From Chlorobium sp. (GTDB lineage Bacteria > Bacteroidota > Chlorobiia > Chlorobiales > Chlorobiaceae), in assembly GCA_028277225.1 (NCBI GenBank), contig JANQHB010000068.1, positions 13,392 through 77,391 of the forward strand: a stretch of 64,000 bases of DNA, written 5' to 3'. Both the position numbers and the translations under genes were made by a program. Of the stretch, positions 9,163 to 18,669 are shown piece after piece (position 1 is the first letter of the stretch; each line of letters begins with the position of its first letter). The notes beneath the pieces are model-generated. The model was not told where the DNA came from, made no database searches, and saw nothing but the letters and a program-made list of their open reading frames with translations.

Positions 9163-10203
9163 ATGCAAAATCAACAGGGAAAAAGCGAACAGGAAGAACA
9201 GGACGCAGGACTTGTTGAACCGAAAAAAATGACACTCGAGGTTGCCAGGACACAGAAACCGATGCGTATAGACGTGTATCTGGCCCAACAGATCGAAAAC
9301 GCCACACGGAACAAGGTTCAGGAAGCAATTGCAGAGAACCGTGTCCTGGTAAACGGCAAAACGGTCAAGGCAAACTACAGGATCAAGTCGCTCGACACCA
9401 TAGAGATGACTTTTCTTCGACCGCCTGCCCCCGAACTGGCACCTGAAGACATTCCTCTGGATATTCTCTATGAAGACCTGGATCTCATGGTCATCAACAA
9501 AACTCCCGGCATGGTCGTTCACCCTGCTTTCGGCAACTGGACCGGCACACTTGCCAACGCAATCCTTCACCATATCGGCAGGGATGCTGATGAACTCGAC
9601 ACATCGGAGCTCCGCCCAGGCATTGTCCATCGCCTTGACAAAAACACCTCGGGACTGATTATCGTCGCAAAAAACAGTAACGCCCTGCACCGGCTCGCCC
9701 GGCAGTTCGCCAACCGTCAGGTTGAAAAAAAATACCAGGCAATCGTACGCGGCGTGCCTGACCCGCCTGACGGTATTATCAGAACCAACATCGGCCGATC
9801 GGTTCGTAACCGAAAAGTCATGACCTGCTATGCCTATGAAGGCAGGGAAGGGAAAACTGCCGTAACGGAATATCGTGTCCAGAAAAACCTCGACTATTTC
9901 GCACTTGTCGAACTGTTGCTTCACACTGGCCGCACACACCAGATCCGTGTCCATCTGAAGCATATCGGCGCACCGATTCTCGGTGACGAAACCTACGGAG
10001 GAACATCGGTAACAACACTGCCCTTCAGCAAAAGCGACCGTTTCATGAAAAACCTTCTCGAACTCATCCCCCGTCAGGCGCTGCATGCCGAAAGCCTGAC
10101 GTTCTATCAACCGACAACGCAAGAAAGGATTTCCCTCACCGCCCCGCTGCCACCTGATATGCAAGCTGTTCTCGAAAAAATAGAAAAGGTGCTCAAAGTC
10201 TGA
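9163..10203 (+). CDS. rluD: RluD-family 23S rRNA pseudouridine synthase
   Basis: A 346-residue protein with an N-terminal S4 RNA-binding region (RIDVYLAQQI ... VQEAIAENRVLVNGK) followed by an RsuA/RluA-type catalytic domain. The catalytic motif HRLDKNTSGL is present with its active Asp, and the later motif HTGRTHQIRVHL is also clear. By family it isomerises specific uridines in large-subunit rRNA; RluD is the best fit given the S4 domain and length, but RluC/other RluA members are possible. ATG at 9163 is preferred; a TTG start at 9103 and ATG at 9229 are alternatives. It is transcribed divergently from lpdA, 65 bp away. Confidence 0.88.
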   Translation: MQNQQGKSEQEEQDAGLVEPKKMTLEVARTQKPMRIDVYLAQQIENATRNKVQEAIAENRVLVNGKTVKANYRIKSLDTIEMTFLRPPAPELAPEDIPLDILYEDLDLMVINKTPGMVVHPAFGNWTGTLANAILHHIGRDADELDTSELRPGIVHRLDKNTSGLIIVAKNSNALHRLARQFANRQVEKKYQAIVRGVPDPPDGIIRTNIGRSVRNRKVMTCYAYEGREGKTAVTEYRVQKNLDYFALVELLLHTGRTHQIRVHLKHIGAPILGDETYGGTSVTTLPFSKSDRFMKNLLELIPRQALHAESLTFYQPTTQERISLTAPLPPDMQAVLEKIEKVLKV

Positions 10204-10257
10204 ACCTTTTCATCCATCAAATACGTATTATTAGTAACTGGTCAACCATTAACGAAA

Positions 10258-10450
10258 ATGAAAGTACTGGCACTGAACGGCAGCCCACGCAGGATTTGTA
10301 TCGAGGGGCAACGGTCAGCTTTTCAGAAACAAGGCAGGAGCAGCGGTTGTATCCCTGAGACGCAGAAGCGGCATACATGCCTGTAGCAGCATCAATCGTC
10401 TGTATCAGACAAAGGCACAGAAGACGAAGTTCAGATACGGTTACGCATGA
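10258..10450 (+). pseudogene. Relic of an NADPH-dependent FMN reductase/flavodoxin-like gene
   Basis: An ATG at 10258 opens MKVLALNGSPRR, the classic phosphate-binding N-terminus of flavodoxin-like NADPH-dependent FMN reductases. That frame stops after 42 codons. From 10319 the +1 frame reads FRNKAGAAVVSLRRRSGIHA, which resembles the later conserved stretch of the same family (K-x-GAAVV-x-RR-G-x-x-T). The middle of the protein (about 80-100 residues) is missing. I infer a gene with internal deletion and frameshift. No function is expected. Confidence 0.6.
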
Positions 10451-10474
10451 AAACCAACAAGGAGTATGTGAATC

Positions 10475-11578
10475 ATGAAAAAAGGCAACCGAATACTACT
10501 TGCCGCGCTGACAGCGGCAATCCTGGGCATTCAGGCAACGCCTGCCAATGCCGAAGTCAGTCTCCATATCAGTCTCGGCGAACCAAGGGCTGTAGCCTGC
10601 CATCCGCTTTATCATCATGGCTATTTTTATCACACAGGCTATGCACCCAACCTGCTGTTCATTCCGCAGCTCGGGTTTTACGTTTCTATCGGGCTGCCGT
10701 TCGACCTGCTCTTTTTCGACAACTTCTACTATGTATACCATAGCGGCTACTGGTATCATTCACCCTATTACTACGGTCCGTGGAAAGTTGTGCGGCACAA
10801 AAGGCTTCCCCATTCGATCAGGCGCCATGAATGGCGTACCGTCAGATCATATTGTGACAGACAGTACAAAAGGCACTCCAGACACCATCGCTGGCTCGAC
10901 CATCCGCGCCATCACAAGACGGTCAAGCGTAAAAGCATCCGCAACAGCCCTTATTATCACCGGAATGCAGACCATCCGCGTCACTACATGGCAGTGACAC
11001 ACAAACACATCCGTAACAATCCCTACTATCACCGTGGACCGGACCATCCGCGCCACCACCGGGCCGGCAAACACAAAAGTATCCGTAACAGCCCCCATTA
11101 TCACGGGGGAAAGGATCACCGGCACCAGGCATACAAAAACAGTCCCGGTCATGAAGGCAAGACGCACTACAAAGGCAAAGAACAGTACAGAAAACCGCCG
11201 AAGAACGAAAGAAAAGAATTTTACCGTAACCGGCAGCAGGATCATGGGAAAAAGAAATACAGGGTACGATCGACTGAAAGGAATACAACTGCATACAAAG
11301 CCCGAAAAGCTCCTGATCACAAGACCCTGTATCGTGAACGCGTCACATCAAAGACCTGGAAAAAGAAATCCGGCGAAAAGGTCTTTGTAAAGGAAAAATC
11401 CAGAGAGACCAAACGCTGGGCAAATCAGAACAACAGATCGACAAAGCGCAACTGGACAGAAAAAAAGCACAGATCAAGGGATGGACATCTTTACAGTCAC
11501 AGGAACAGGTCGGAAAAACAATCGAAAGAACGAGGCTGGAGAAGTTCGCAACAGCATGAAAGACGGTGGAATCGCTGA
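10475..11578 (+). CDS. Predicted secreted basic His/Tyr/Lys/Arg-rich repeat protein
   Basis: Not recognised as a characterised family. The 367-residue product starts with a signal peptide (MKKGNRILLAALTAAILG..., Ala-x-Ala end PANAE). A Tyr/His/Phe-rich hydrophobic region follows (residues ~45-105, with GYWYHSPYYYGPW). Next come three tandem 24-residue units beginning DHPRHH/DHPRHY and containing [SH]IRN[SN]P[YH]YH, and then a long Lys/Arg/Glu-rich tail. The start at 10475 has a good AAGGAG 10 bp upstream. A Rho-independent terminator follows, so the gene is probably a single transcription unit. Its charge suggests a surface- or polyanion-associated exported protein or a metal-binding role for the histidines; this is inference. 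Confidence 0.7.
   Translation: MKKGNRILLAALTAAILGIQATPANAEVSLHISLGEPRAVACHPLYHHGYFYHTGYAPNLLFIPQLGFYVSIGLPFDLLFFDNFYYVYHSGYWYHSPYYYGPWKVVRHKRLPHSIRRHEWRTVRSYCDRQYKRHSRHHRWLDHPRHHKTVKRKSIRNSPYYHRNADHPRHYMAVTHKHIRNNPYYHRGPDHPRHHRAGKHKSIRNSPHYHGGKDHRHQAYKNSPGHEGKTHYKGKEQYRKPPKNERKEFYRNRQQDHGKKKYRVRSTERNTTAYKARKAPDHKTLYRERVTSKTWKKKSGEKVFVKEKSRETKRWANQNNRSTKRNWTEKKHRSRDGHLYSHRNRSEKQSKERGWRSSQQHERRWNR
10898..11113 (+). repeat. Three tandem 72-bp coding repeats
   Basis: Units start at 10898, 10970 and 11042, each with GACCATCCGCGYCA and an exact 72-bp spacing, so each encodes 24 residues. The copies differ by scattered substitutions but keep the spacing and the reading frame. Confidence 0.85.
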
Positions 11579-11614
11579 AGGAAAAATCATGACCTGACCT
11601 GCAGACTCTGATGC

Positions 11615-11641
11615 AAAAGCCCCGGCTCCGGGGCTTTTTTT
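11615..11641 (+). terminator. Rho-independent terminator
   Basis: AAAAGCCCCG-GCT-CCGGGGCTTTTTTT forms a GC-rich stem with a short loop and a T tract, 37 bp after the stop of the secreted repeat-protein gene. Confidence 0.92.
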
Positions 11642-11721
11642 ATTAGGAGATAACAACCGGCTATGCACATATTAACGGTTTAATCATCCCCAGCGGCTGC
11701 ATACCACAAGAGCAATCGACC

Positions 11722-13923
11722 ATGAACTTTGCTGTACGCCTGATCATTTTCTGTATTCTTTTCCTGATACCGTGTTCACTGCCGTCACAAGCGCAAACCG
11801 CTCCCTCGAACGTCTCACCGCCTCTTGCGCCTGTAAATACTGTCGAAGAGACCTGGTGCGATACAACACTGGCCGACCCCTACCGGTACATGGAAAACCT
11901 CAACGACGCCTCAGTCAAAACGTGGATCGGACAACAGGCCGGGTATGCGAAATCTGTTGTCGACAACATTCCCGGCAGAGAGTCGCTCATCAAAAAAATG
12001 CGTGATTTCGACAACCGGAAATCATCCAGGGTCTATAACCTCGTCATTACCGATAACGACTGGTACTTCTACCTCAAGAGAACACCTTCAGACGAAACGG
12101 GAAAACTCTATTGCAGAAAAGGGTACAAGGGAAACGAGACCCTGCTCTTCGATCCTGCAGGCTTCTCAAAAAACGGTTCCGCAAAGTATGTCGTCAGCAA
12201 TATTTCACCGACTGACGACGGTTCGAAAGTAGCAGTTTCGGTTGCCGCTGACGGCTCTGAGGATGACACCGTCATGATCATGGACGTACCGTCCGGCAGG
12301 ATCTACCCTGAAAAAATCGACCGCTGCCGGTTTGCTTCACCTTCCTGGCTTCCCGACGGAAGCGCATTTCTCTACAATCGGCTGAACGAAAGCGGCCAGC
12401 ATGCCATCGACCGGCAGAAAAACAGCAAGGTGTTTCTCCATGTCGCAGGAACCGATCCTTCCACTGACAGGGAGATATTCTCGAGTGCGACCAATCCTGA
12501 ACTGAAGATCAATCCTGAGGACATTCCTTTTGTTCATTACGACAAGGACAGCCGCCACCTTTACGCATTCGTGCAGAATGTCGACCGGCGCCTGACCGTC
12601 TATTATGCCCCGACCTCAACCCTTGCTGCTGCAGCCATTCCCTGGAAAACGCTTTTGAGGCCGGAAGACAACGTGCACGACTTTGCCGTTACCGACAAGG
12701 AACTCTACCTCTATACTCCGGAAAAGGCGCCGAACTTCAAGCTTCTCAAAACATCGCTGCAGAAACCGGATGTCGAGACCGCCGTAACGGTCATCCCGGA
12801 AGATCCGGATGCCGTACTCGGCTCATTCAGCCTCACAAGCGAAGGAATTTATTACTCCCTGTCGAAAAACGGGGTAGAGGTAGCATTCCGGCACCTGAAA
12901 CCCGGAACGATGAAACCCGAAAAAATAAAGCTGCCCTTCCCTGCAGGAACCATTCGACTCAACGCAAAAGGATTCACCTTTCCGGATGTATGGATTATCA
13001 TATCCGGATGGGGCAGCGACTATAAACGCTACCGATACGATCAGGCCTCACAAAGCTTTATCTATGAAACACTTTCATCACCGGCAGAATATCCGGAATA
13101 CGAGGATCTTGTCGTCAAAGAAATCATGGTCCGGTCCCATGACGGTGTAAAGGTCCCCCTCTCCCTGATCTACCGTAAAGGAATCAGAAAAAACGGTGCT
13201 AATCCTCTGCTGTTTTACGGTTATGGTGCATACGGACGCTCACTCCGCCCGTTTTTCAGCCCATCTTTCCTTCTCTGGACACATAAGGGGGGCATTCTTG
13301 CCATCGCTCATGTCCGCGGCGGCGGCGAACTTGGCGATGCCTGGCACAAGGCAGGGATGAAAGCAACAAAGCCGAACACATGGAAAGACCTTATCAGTTG
13401 TGCCGAGTATGTCATTGACAAACGATACTCTTCACCTGCACACATAGCGGCCAACAGTGCAAGCGCCGGGGGAATTCTTGTCGGCAGAGCCATGACCGAA
13501 CGGCCGGATCTATTTGCTGCCGTCATCCCGCAGGTGGGGACCATGAATCCCCTTCGGGGTGAAGAAACACCGAACGGACCGGTTAACGCACCTGAATTCG
13601 GAACGGTGAAAGACTCCCTTGAATGCCGTGCACTTATCGAGATGGACTCCTACCTGCATATCCGTGACGGCATTGCATACCCTGCAGCCCTTATCACCGC
13701 CGGCATCAATGATCCGAGAGTGATTGCATGGCAGCCTGCAAAATTTGCCGCCCGACTGCAGAAAGCAACGACATCAGGAAAACCGGTATTATTCTATACG
13801 GATTTCCAGTCGGGACATGGTATCGGAGATACGAAAACAAAACAGTTCGAAACACTTGCCGACGTCCTCGGTTTTGCCTTCTGGCAGACCGGACACCCTG
13901 ACTTCCAGCCTCACAAAGAATGA
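11722..13923 (+). CDS. Prolyl oligopeptidase family (S9A) serine peptidase, exported
   Basis: A 733-residue protein with an N-terminal signal peptide (hydrophobic residues 5-22, then SQAQ). Residues ~35-430 correspond to the seven-bladed beta-propeller that gates access in this family. Residues ~450-733 are the alpha/beta-hydrolase domain. Catalytic residues are visible: Ser581 in NSASAGG, Asp664 in GINDPRV and His699 in SGHGIGD; the oxyanion-region motif FYGYGAYG is also present. The SAGG context resembles oligopeptidase B more than the SNGG of prolyl endopeptidase, so cleavage after basic residues is possible. It presumably acts in the periplasm on short peptides. The gene is convergent with uup, 16 bp apart. 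Confidence 0.9.
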   Translation: MNFAVRLIIFCILFLIPCSLPSQAQTAPSNVSPPLAPVNTVEETWCDTTLADPYRYMENLNDASVKTWIGQQAGYAKSVVDNIPGRESLIKKMRDFDNRKSSRVYNLVITDNDWYFYLKRTPSDETGKLYCRKGYKGNETLLFDPAGFSKNGSAKYVVSNISPTDDGSKVAVSVAADGSEDDTVMIMDVPSGRIYPEKIDRCRFASPSWLPDGSAFLYNRLNESGQHAIDRQKNSKVFLHVAGTDPSTDREIFSSATNPELKINPEDIPFVHYDKDSRHLYAFVQNVDRRLTVYYAPTSTLAAAAIPWKTLLRPEDNVHDFAVTDKELYLYTPEKAPNFKLLKTSLQKPDVETAVTVIPEDPDAVLGSFSLTSEGIYYSLSKNGVEVAFRHLKPGTMKPEKIKLPFPAGTIRLNAKGFTFPDVWIIISGWGSDYKRYRYDQASQSFIYETLSSPAEYPEYEDLVVKEIMVRSHDGVKVPLSLIYRKGIRKNGANPLLFYGYGAYGRSLRPFFSPSFLLWTHKGGILAIAHVRGGGELGDAWHKAGMKATKPNTWKDLISCAEYVIDKRYSSPAHIAANSASAGGILVGRAMTERPDLFAAVIPQVGTMNPLRGEETPNGPVNAPEFGTVKDSLECRALIEMDSYLHIRDGIAYPAALITAGINDPRVIAWQPAKFAARLQKATTSGKPVLFYTDFQSGHGIGDTKTKQFETLADVLGFAFWQTGHPDFQPHKE

Positions 13924-13939
13924 GACTGAAGAAAACCCC

Positions 13940-15832
13940 TCATGCTCTGTCGACGAGTTCGGCCCATCGCGCCATATCCTCGTCAACCCTTTCCTGCAGG
14001 GAATTGAGTTCACTGCTCAATTCCCGGATCCGATCAAAATCAGACCCGGCTTCGTTAAGCCGGGATGCAATGACTTGTTGCCGCTCCTCGTTTTCGGCAA
14101 CAGTTTTCTCAAGCAGAGCAAGTTCCCGTCGTTCCTTGTAGGAAAGAGGCTTCTTTTCCGGTTCACCTCCGGTATGTTCCGGCCGGAGAGGCGCTCTCTT
14201 TTTCGGTGCGGGTTTTTCCTCCGGAGCTTTGCGTGCCACACTCATATCGAGGTAGACACTGTAGTTCCCGGGATACTCCCTGATCCTCCTGTTTTGCTCG
14301 AAGGCAAAAACATGCTCGACAACCCTGTCGAGGAAATAGCGGTCATGACTGACTGCAATGACACAACCGGGCCATGAATCGAGAAAATCCTCGAGTACCT
14401 GCAGGGTTGGAATGTCGAGATCGTTGGTCGGTTCGTCCAGCATAAGCACGTTAGGCGCCGCCATGAGCTGTTTGAGCAGGTACAGCCTGCGCCTTTCACC
14501 CCCGGAAAGATTGCCAATGAGCGTATACTGAAGGGATGAAGGAAAAAGAAAACGTTCGAGCATCTTTGATGCCGAAAGCACACTGCCGTCCTGGAGCCTG
14601 ACCTGTTCGGCATCCTCCCTGATATAGTCGATGACCCGCATGGCATCGTCGAGCCCGGAGCTCAGCTGGTCATAGTAACCGATCCTGACCGTCTGGCCTG
14701 TCTCGATATGCCCGCTGTCAGGCTGGATGCGGCCGGCTATCATATCAAGCAGGGTCGTTTTACCTGTCCCGTTCGGTCCGATGATACCGATACGGTCGCC
14801 TTTCTGCAGGCTGTACTCAAACGATGCGATCAGCGGCCTGGAATCCCATGATTTCGATACCTTGTGCAGTTCTATGATCTTCCTGCCGAGCCTTTCTGCT
14901 CCGAGGCCGACCTGCAACTCCTGCTTTTCGGCCCTGGCCCCGGCCTTCATCAGTTCCCCGGCCCTCTGAATCCTCGCTTTCTGCTTGGTAGTACGTGCCT
15001 TGCATCCGGTTTGGAGCCATGCAAGTTCCTGCCTTAAGAGCGCCTTGCGTTTCCGCTCAACCGTCGCTTCCTTTTCCTCTTTTTCAGCTTTCTGTTCAAG
15101 ATAGTCAGCGTACCCGCCTGTATAGATGTTCGAGGACACACCGTCAAGCTCGATCATCCGGTTCACCACGCGATCGAGGAAATAGCGGTCATGCGTCACC
15201 AGAACTACCGCCCCCTGGTAGCTTTTAAGATACGTTTCCAGCCATTCGACACTGTCGGCGTCCAGATGGTTGGTCGGTTCGTCGAGAACAAGCGCGTCGC
15301 TCGGGACAACAAGAGCGTGTGCGAGGGCAACCCTCTTGCGCTGTCCGCCTGACAGCGCTCCCATTCTGGCAGTTACGTCGGTAAGGCCGAGCCTGCCGAG
15401 CACGGCCTTGACGGACGCTTCCAGTTCCCATGCGCGGTTTTCATCCAGAGCGTGAGACAGCTCGCTCATCTTTTCGACAAGCGTCTGGTCTTCTCCCCTG
15501 CCTTTTTCCAGTTCCTTGCAGACCAGCTCGTATTCGTATACCAGATTGAGCACCTTGTCTCCCGACTTCAGTACGGCCTCCAGTACCGTGTCTTCGGGAT
15601 TACAGGGAGATTCCTGAGGCAACCAGGAAAGGCGCGTGTCTCTGGCCATCATGAGTTTTCCGGAGTCCGGACTCTCCTTTCCGGCAAGAATTTTTAAAAG
15701 CGTGCTCTTGCCGCCACCGTTCCTGCCTATGATACCCACTTTATCCTTCTGGCCGATACCGAAAGAAACGTTCTCGAACAAGGTCTTCGGACCATACTGC
15801 TTGCTTATACCTTCTGCTGTCAGGAGAATCAT
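13940..15832 (-). CDS. uup: ABC-F family ATPase, Uup-like
   Basis: A 630-residue protein with two ABC ATPase cassettes and no membrane segment. The first has Walker A GRNGGGKST and signature LSGGQRKRVALA; the second has GPNGTGKTT and LSGGERRRLYLL. Both have Walker B with VLDEPTNHLD / MLDEPTNDLD. A linker between them and a C-terminal coiled coil (residues ~555-630) match Uup, the ABC-F member that binds branched DNA and acts at the ribosome. Length agrees with Uup (~635). Other ABC-F paralogs (EttA, YbiT, YheS) lack this C-terminal coiled coil. Confidence 0.88.
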   Translation of the reverse strand: MILLTAEGISKQYGPKTLFENVSFGIGQKDKVGIIGRNGGGKSTLLKILAGKESPDSGKLMMARDTRLSWLPQESPCNPEDTVLEAVLKSGDKVLNLVYEYELVCKELEKGRGEDQTLVEKMSELSHALDENRAWELEASVKAVLGRLGLTDVTARMGALSGGQRKRVALAHALVVPSDALVLDEPTNHLDADSVEWLETYLKSYQGAVVLVTHDRYFLDRVVNRMIELDGVSSNIYTGGYADYLEQKAEKEEKEATVERKRKALLRQELAWLQTGCKARTTKQKARIQRAGELMKAGARAEKQELQVGLGAERLGRKIIELHKVSKSWDSRPLIASFEYSLQKGDRIGIIGPNGTGKTTLLDMIAGRIQPDSGHIETGQTVRIGYYDQLSSGLDDAMRVIDYIREDAEQVRLQDGSVLSASKMLERFLFPSSLQYTLIGNLSGGERRRLYLLKQLMAAPNVLMLDEPTNDLDIPTLQVLEDFLDSWPGCVIAVSHDRYFLDRVVEHVFAFEQNRRIREYPGNYSVYLDMSVARKAPEEKPAPKKRAPLRPEHTGGEPEKKPLSYKERRELALLEKTVAENEERQQVIASRLNEAGSDFDRIRELSSELNSLQERVDEDMARWAELVDRA

Positions 15833-15901
15833 TCGCGTCTTGTTACATTCAAGAAAAACAGGTTCAATATATCCATCGTTCTCTCACAGACAAACAGGCT
15901 G

Positions 15902-16399
15902 ATGAAACGATCAACCCTCTTTTTTACAATCCTTCTGCTTCTCTTCACTGCTCTTCTTTCCCTGTTTTTCCTGCAGGAAAAGGAAACGGCGGAGTATCAG
16001 GTCGTACGGATTGCCGACGGAGACAGCTTTACCGTCTCGAAAAATGGTGACGAAATTGAAATCAGGCTTTTTGGTATCGACGCACCTGAGAGAGATCAGC
16101 CGTATTACCGAAAAGCTGGAATGTTTACAGAAAAGGTGCTGAAAAATGGAACGATACAGCTTGAAGTCCTCGACAGAGACCGTTTCGGCAGAACCGTTGC
16201 ATGGGTGTATGTGGATTCACTGAACCTTAACCGGGCGCTTGTCAGCCATGGCCTTGCATGGCACTTTACCCGATATTCGCGTGACACGACCCTTGCACGC
16301 CTGGAACAGAGCGCACGCGCCGCCAGGACAGGGCTCTGGTCCGAACCCGCTCCGGTGCCGCCGTGGGAGTTCCGGAAAAGAAAGCGAAGTCAGATGTGA
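15902..16399 (+). CDS. Thermonuclease (SNase-like) family protein, membrane-anchored or secreted
   Basis: A 165-residue protein with an N-terminal hydrophobic segment (residues 5-24) followed by an SNase OB-fold. The motifs ADGDSFTV, RLFGIDAPE (Ca-binding and catalytic Arg region), DRFGRTVAWVYV and GLAWHFTRY are the conserved blocks of staphylococcal nuclease relatives. It probably cleaves nucleic acid in the periplasm or outside the cell. The stop overlaps the end of the convergent histidine-kinase gene by 10 bp. It is divergent from uup. Confidence 0.88.
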   Translation: MKRSTLFFTILLLLFTALLSLFFLQEKETAEYQVVRIADGDSFTVSKNGDEIEIRLFGIDAPERDQPYYRKAGMFTEKVLKNGTIQLEVLDRDRFGRTVAWVYVDSLNLNRALVSHGLAWHFTRYSRDTTLARLEQSARAARTGLWSEPAPVPPWEFRKRKRSQM

Positions 16400-18384
16400 C
16401 GCTGAATTTCATGCAGCATCTGCTGAGGATTGATGGGCTTGGCAAGGACACAGTCGCAACCGGCTTGTCTGGCTGTTTCCCTTTCACCCGGATCCGCAAA
16501 TGCAGTTTGAGCGATAACCGGCAGGTCCGGCCTGATCTCCTTGATTCGGCTCGTTGCCTCGTAACCGTTCATGACCGGCATTTTCATGTCCATCAGGACA
16601 ACTCGTATGGACGGCTCCCTTTCGACCTTTTCCACGGCCTCCCTGCCGTTTTCCGCAAGAATAACCTCAACCTGCTGACCTGACAGAACCCCTTTCAAAA
16701 GCAGGCGGCTGATCGAATCGTCATCGACGACCAGAATTGTAAATCCGGGAGGAAACGCAAACTGACTCTCCAAAACGTCCTTGCTCCTGCTGTCTTCGGA
16801 TTTAATGAATCCTTTGAAAGGAAGCGAAAAGGTAAAATGACTGCCCTCTCCCTGGGTAGAGGCCAGCTGCATCGTTCCGCCCATCATCTCGACAAATTTC
16901 TTGCTGAGGCTCAATCCGAGCCCTGCGCCCTGATCCGCTCCCGTCACATCGAGCGAAACCTTCCTGAAACGGTCGAAAATAGTCGACTGGTGCTCCCGGG
17001 ATATGCCGATGCCCGTATCCTGTACTGAAAACTCCAGCATATCGGCTTTTTTTTTGTATCCGAACGACACCGTACCGCTGTCCGTATATTTAATTGCATT
17101 GCCGACCAGATGAGACAATATCTGGCTGAGTCTGGTTTCATCAATGACGATAACGCTGTCTTGACTGGACAACCCCTTTTCGACGGTAAATGAAAGCCCT
17201 TTCTCTGCGGCCTGACCTGCAAATGCTTTATGTATACGATCAATGACCTCATTGAGATTGACCGTGACAGGTGACAAGGTCAGTTCGCCGGCCTCTATTC
17301 TCGATATATCGATAAGGTTATTGATGATCGAAAGCATACGTTTACCGCTCTCGTGGATCAGTTCGATATACTGTTCCCTCTCTTCTCCGGACAAACGGGG
17401 TTCCTTGAGAAGTGCTGAAAAACCCAGGATACCGTTCATGGGAGTACGGATCTCGTGACTGATATTGGCAAGGAAACATGATTTGAGCCGCTCACCTTCC
17501 TCGGCTTTTTCCTTGGAAGCCACCAGTTCACCCCACATCTTTTTCTTTTCGGTAATATCTGTTTTGATCGCCAGGTAATTGGTGATAACACCTTCATCGT
17601 CCCTGACTGGCAATATGTTAGCCTCCTCCCAGTAGAGTTCTCCGTTTTTCTTTTTGTTGAGGAATTCGCCGGACCAGTCTTTTCCGGAAGAAATCGTTGC
17701 CCACAAATCCTCGTATAACTCAGGTGACATTTCTCCGGACTTCAGTACACGAGGATTCTCTCCAAGTACTTCATCGAACGTGTAACCCGTCAGTTCGGTG
17801 AATTTCGGATTGACATATTCGATACTTGCCTCATGGTCGGTTATGACGACAGTGACCGGGCTCTGTTCAACAGCCTTGCTGATGAGCTTCAGCCGCTCTT
17901 CATATTGCTTTTCTCTGGTCAGATCACTATAAACTGCCACAATGTGACCGTCCGGCATTTTGAAGACAAAATTCTCTCTCCAGCCGGTGATCCTGTTGTC
18001 CTTGTAGCGTGAAACCGGGTAGTGCTCCGGTTTCCCGGTTTTCCAGACACGTTGAAAAACATCGAACAAGCCGAATTCTTTCACTCCCGGAAAGACATCC
18101 TGAACACTTCTGCCGATAACCTCATCTCGTCTGACGCTATCGATACGTTCGGAAAACCTGTTGATATCCTTGAAAACAAAATCTCTTCCATCGTCGACGG
18201 GATCGTATACAGCAACGCCATGGCCAATGTTATTAAAAATCAGCCTCAGCAGATCATCCCTCCTGCCTGAAATCGCCTCATGAGAGCGGCATTCCTGTAA
18301 AGCATGTTCAAGCTCTCTTACCTTGAGCCTCAACGCTTCAAGTTCTTCCTCGGCCTGTAAACGATTGTTATAGTCGTCGTTCAT
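16390..18384 (-). CDS. Hybrid sensor histidine kinase with PAS domains and receiver
   Basis: A soluble 664-residue hybrid kinase. After an N-terminal coiled coil (~residues 1-40) there are two PAS-like regions (the second has YVNPKFTELTGYT), then a HisKA domain with H-box NISHEIRTPMNG. A HATPase_c domain follows with N-box VGNAIKYTD and DTGIGI and GLGLSLSKK boxes. The C-terminal receiver has the acidic pair VVDDD, phospho-acceptor Asp in LMDMKMP and Lys in LAKP. No transmembrane segment is seen, so it likely senses a cytoplasmic or redox/ligand cue through PAS. The ATG at 18384 is chosen; an in-frame GTG at 18423 is possible. No separate response regulator gene is adjacent. Confidence 0.92.
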   Translation of the reverse strand: MNDDYNNRLQAEEELEALRLKVRELEHALQECRSHEAISGRRDDLLRLIFNNIGHGVAVYDPVDDGRDFVFKDINRFSERIDSVRRDEVIGRSVQDVFPGVKEFGLFDVFQRVWKTGKPEHYPVSRYKDNRITGWRENFVFKMPDGHIVAVYSDLTREKQYEERLKLISKAVEQSPVTVVITDHEASIEYVNPKFTELTGYTFDEVLGENPRVLKSGEMSPELYEDLWATISSGKDWSGEFLNKKKNGELYWEEANILPVRDDEGVITNYLAIKTDITEKKKMWGELVASKEKAEEGERLKSCFLANISHEIRTPMNGILGFSALLKEPRLSGEEREQYIELIHESGKRMLSIINNLIDISRIEAGELTLSPVTVNLNEVIDRIHKAFAGQAAEKGLSFTVEKGLSSQDSVIVIDETRLSQILSHLVGNAIKYTDSGTVSFGYKKKADMLEFSVQDTGIGISREHQSTIFDRFRKVSLDVTGADQGAGLGLSLSKKFVEMMGGTMQLASTQGEGSHFTFSLPFKGFIKSEDSRSKDVLESQFAFPPGFTILVVDDDSISRLLLKGVLSGQQVEVILAENGREAVEKVEREPSIRVVLMDMKMPVMNGYEATSRIKEIRPDLPVIAQTAFADPGERETARQAGCDCVLAKPINPQQMLHEIQRHI

Positions 18385-18669
18385 GGGAGAAAATTTATTA
18401 TCATATCCTGTTGCGGTTATCACAAAAAGATGAACAACAGGTAATGGGGCCTGGATAACCTTTTAAGATATAAAAAAGATACGTAAAACTTAATGAAATA
18501 AGCCCATAGGGCTAAAAACAACAAGGACGAGACCGAACATTTCCCGATGTATCATCCCGATACTTGCTGCTCTTCGGGTTCAGGATATTCCGAAGACATT
18601 TTCCTGGCAGAGTATATCGATAGAGGAGATAAGCCCAACAGACAATCATCAACCCCGGAATACCGATGA

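Noticed and set aside
8824..10164. A 446-codon minus-strand frame spanning the lpdA 5' part and rluD
   Set aside because: It overlaps both conserved genes in another frame and resembles no family.
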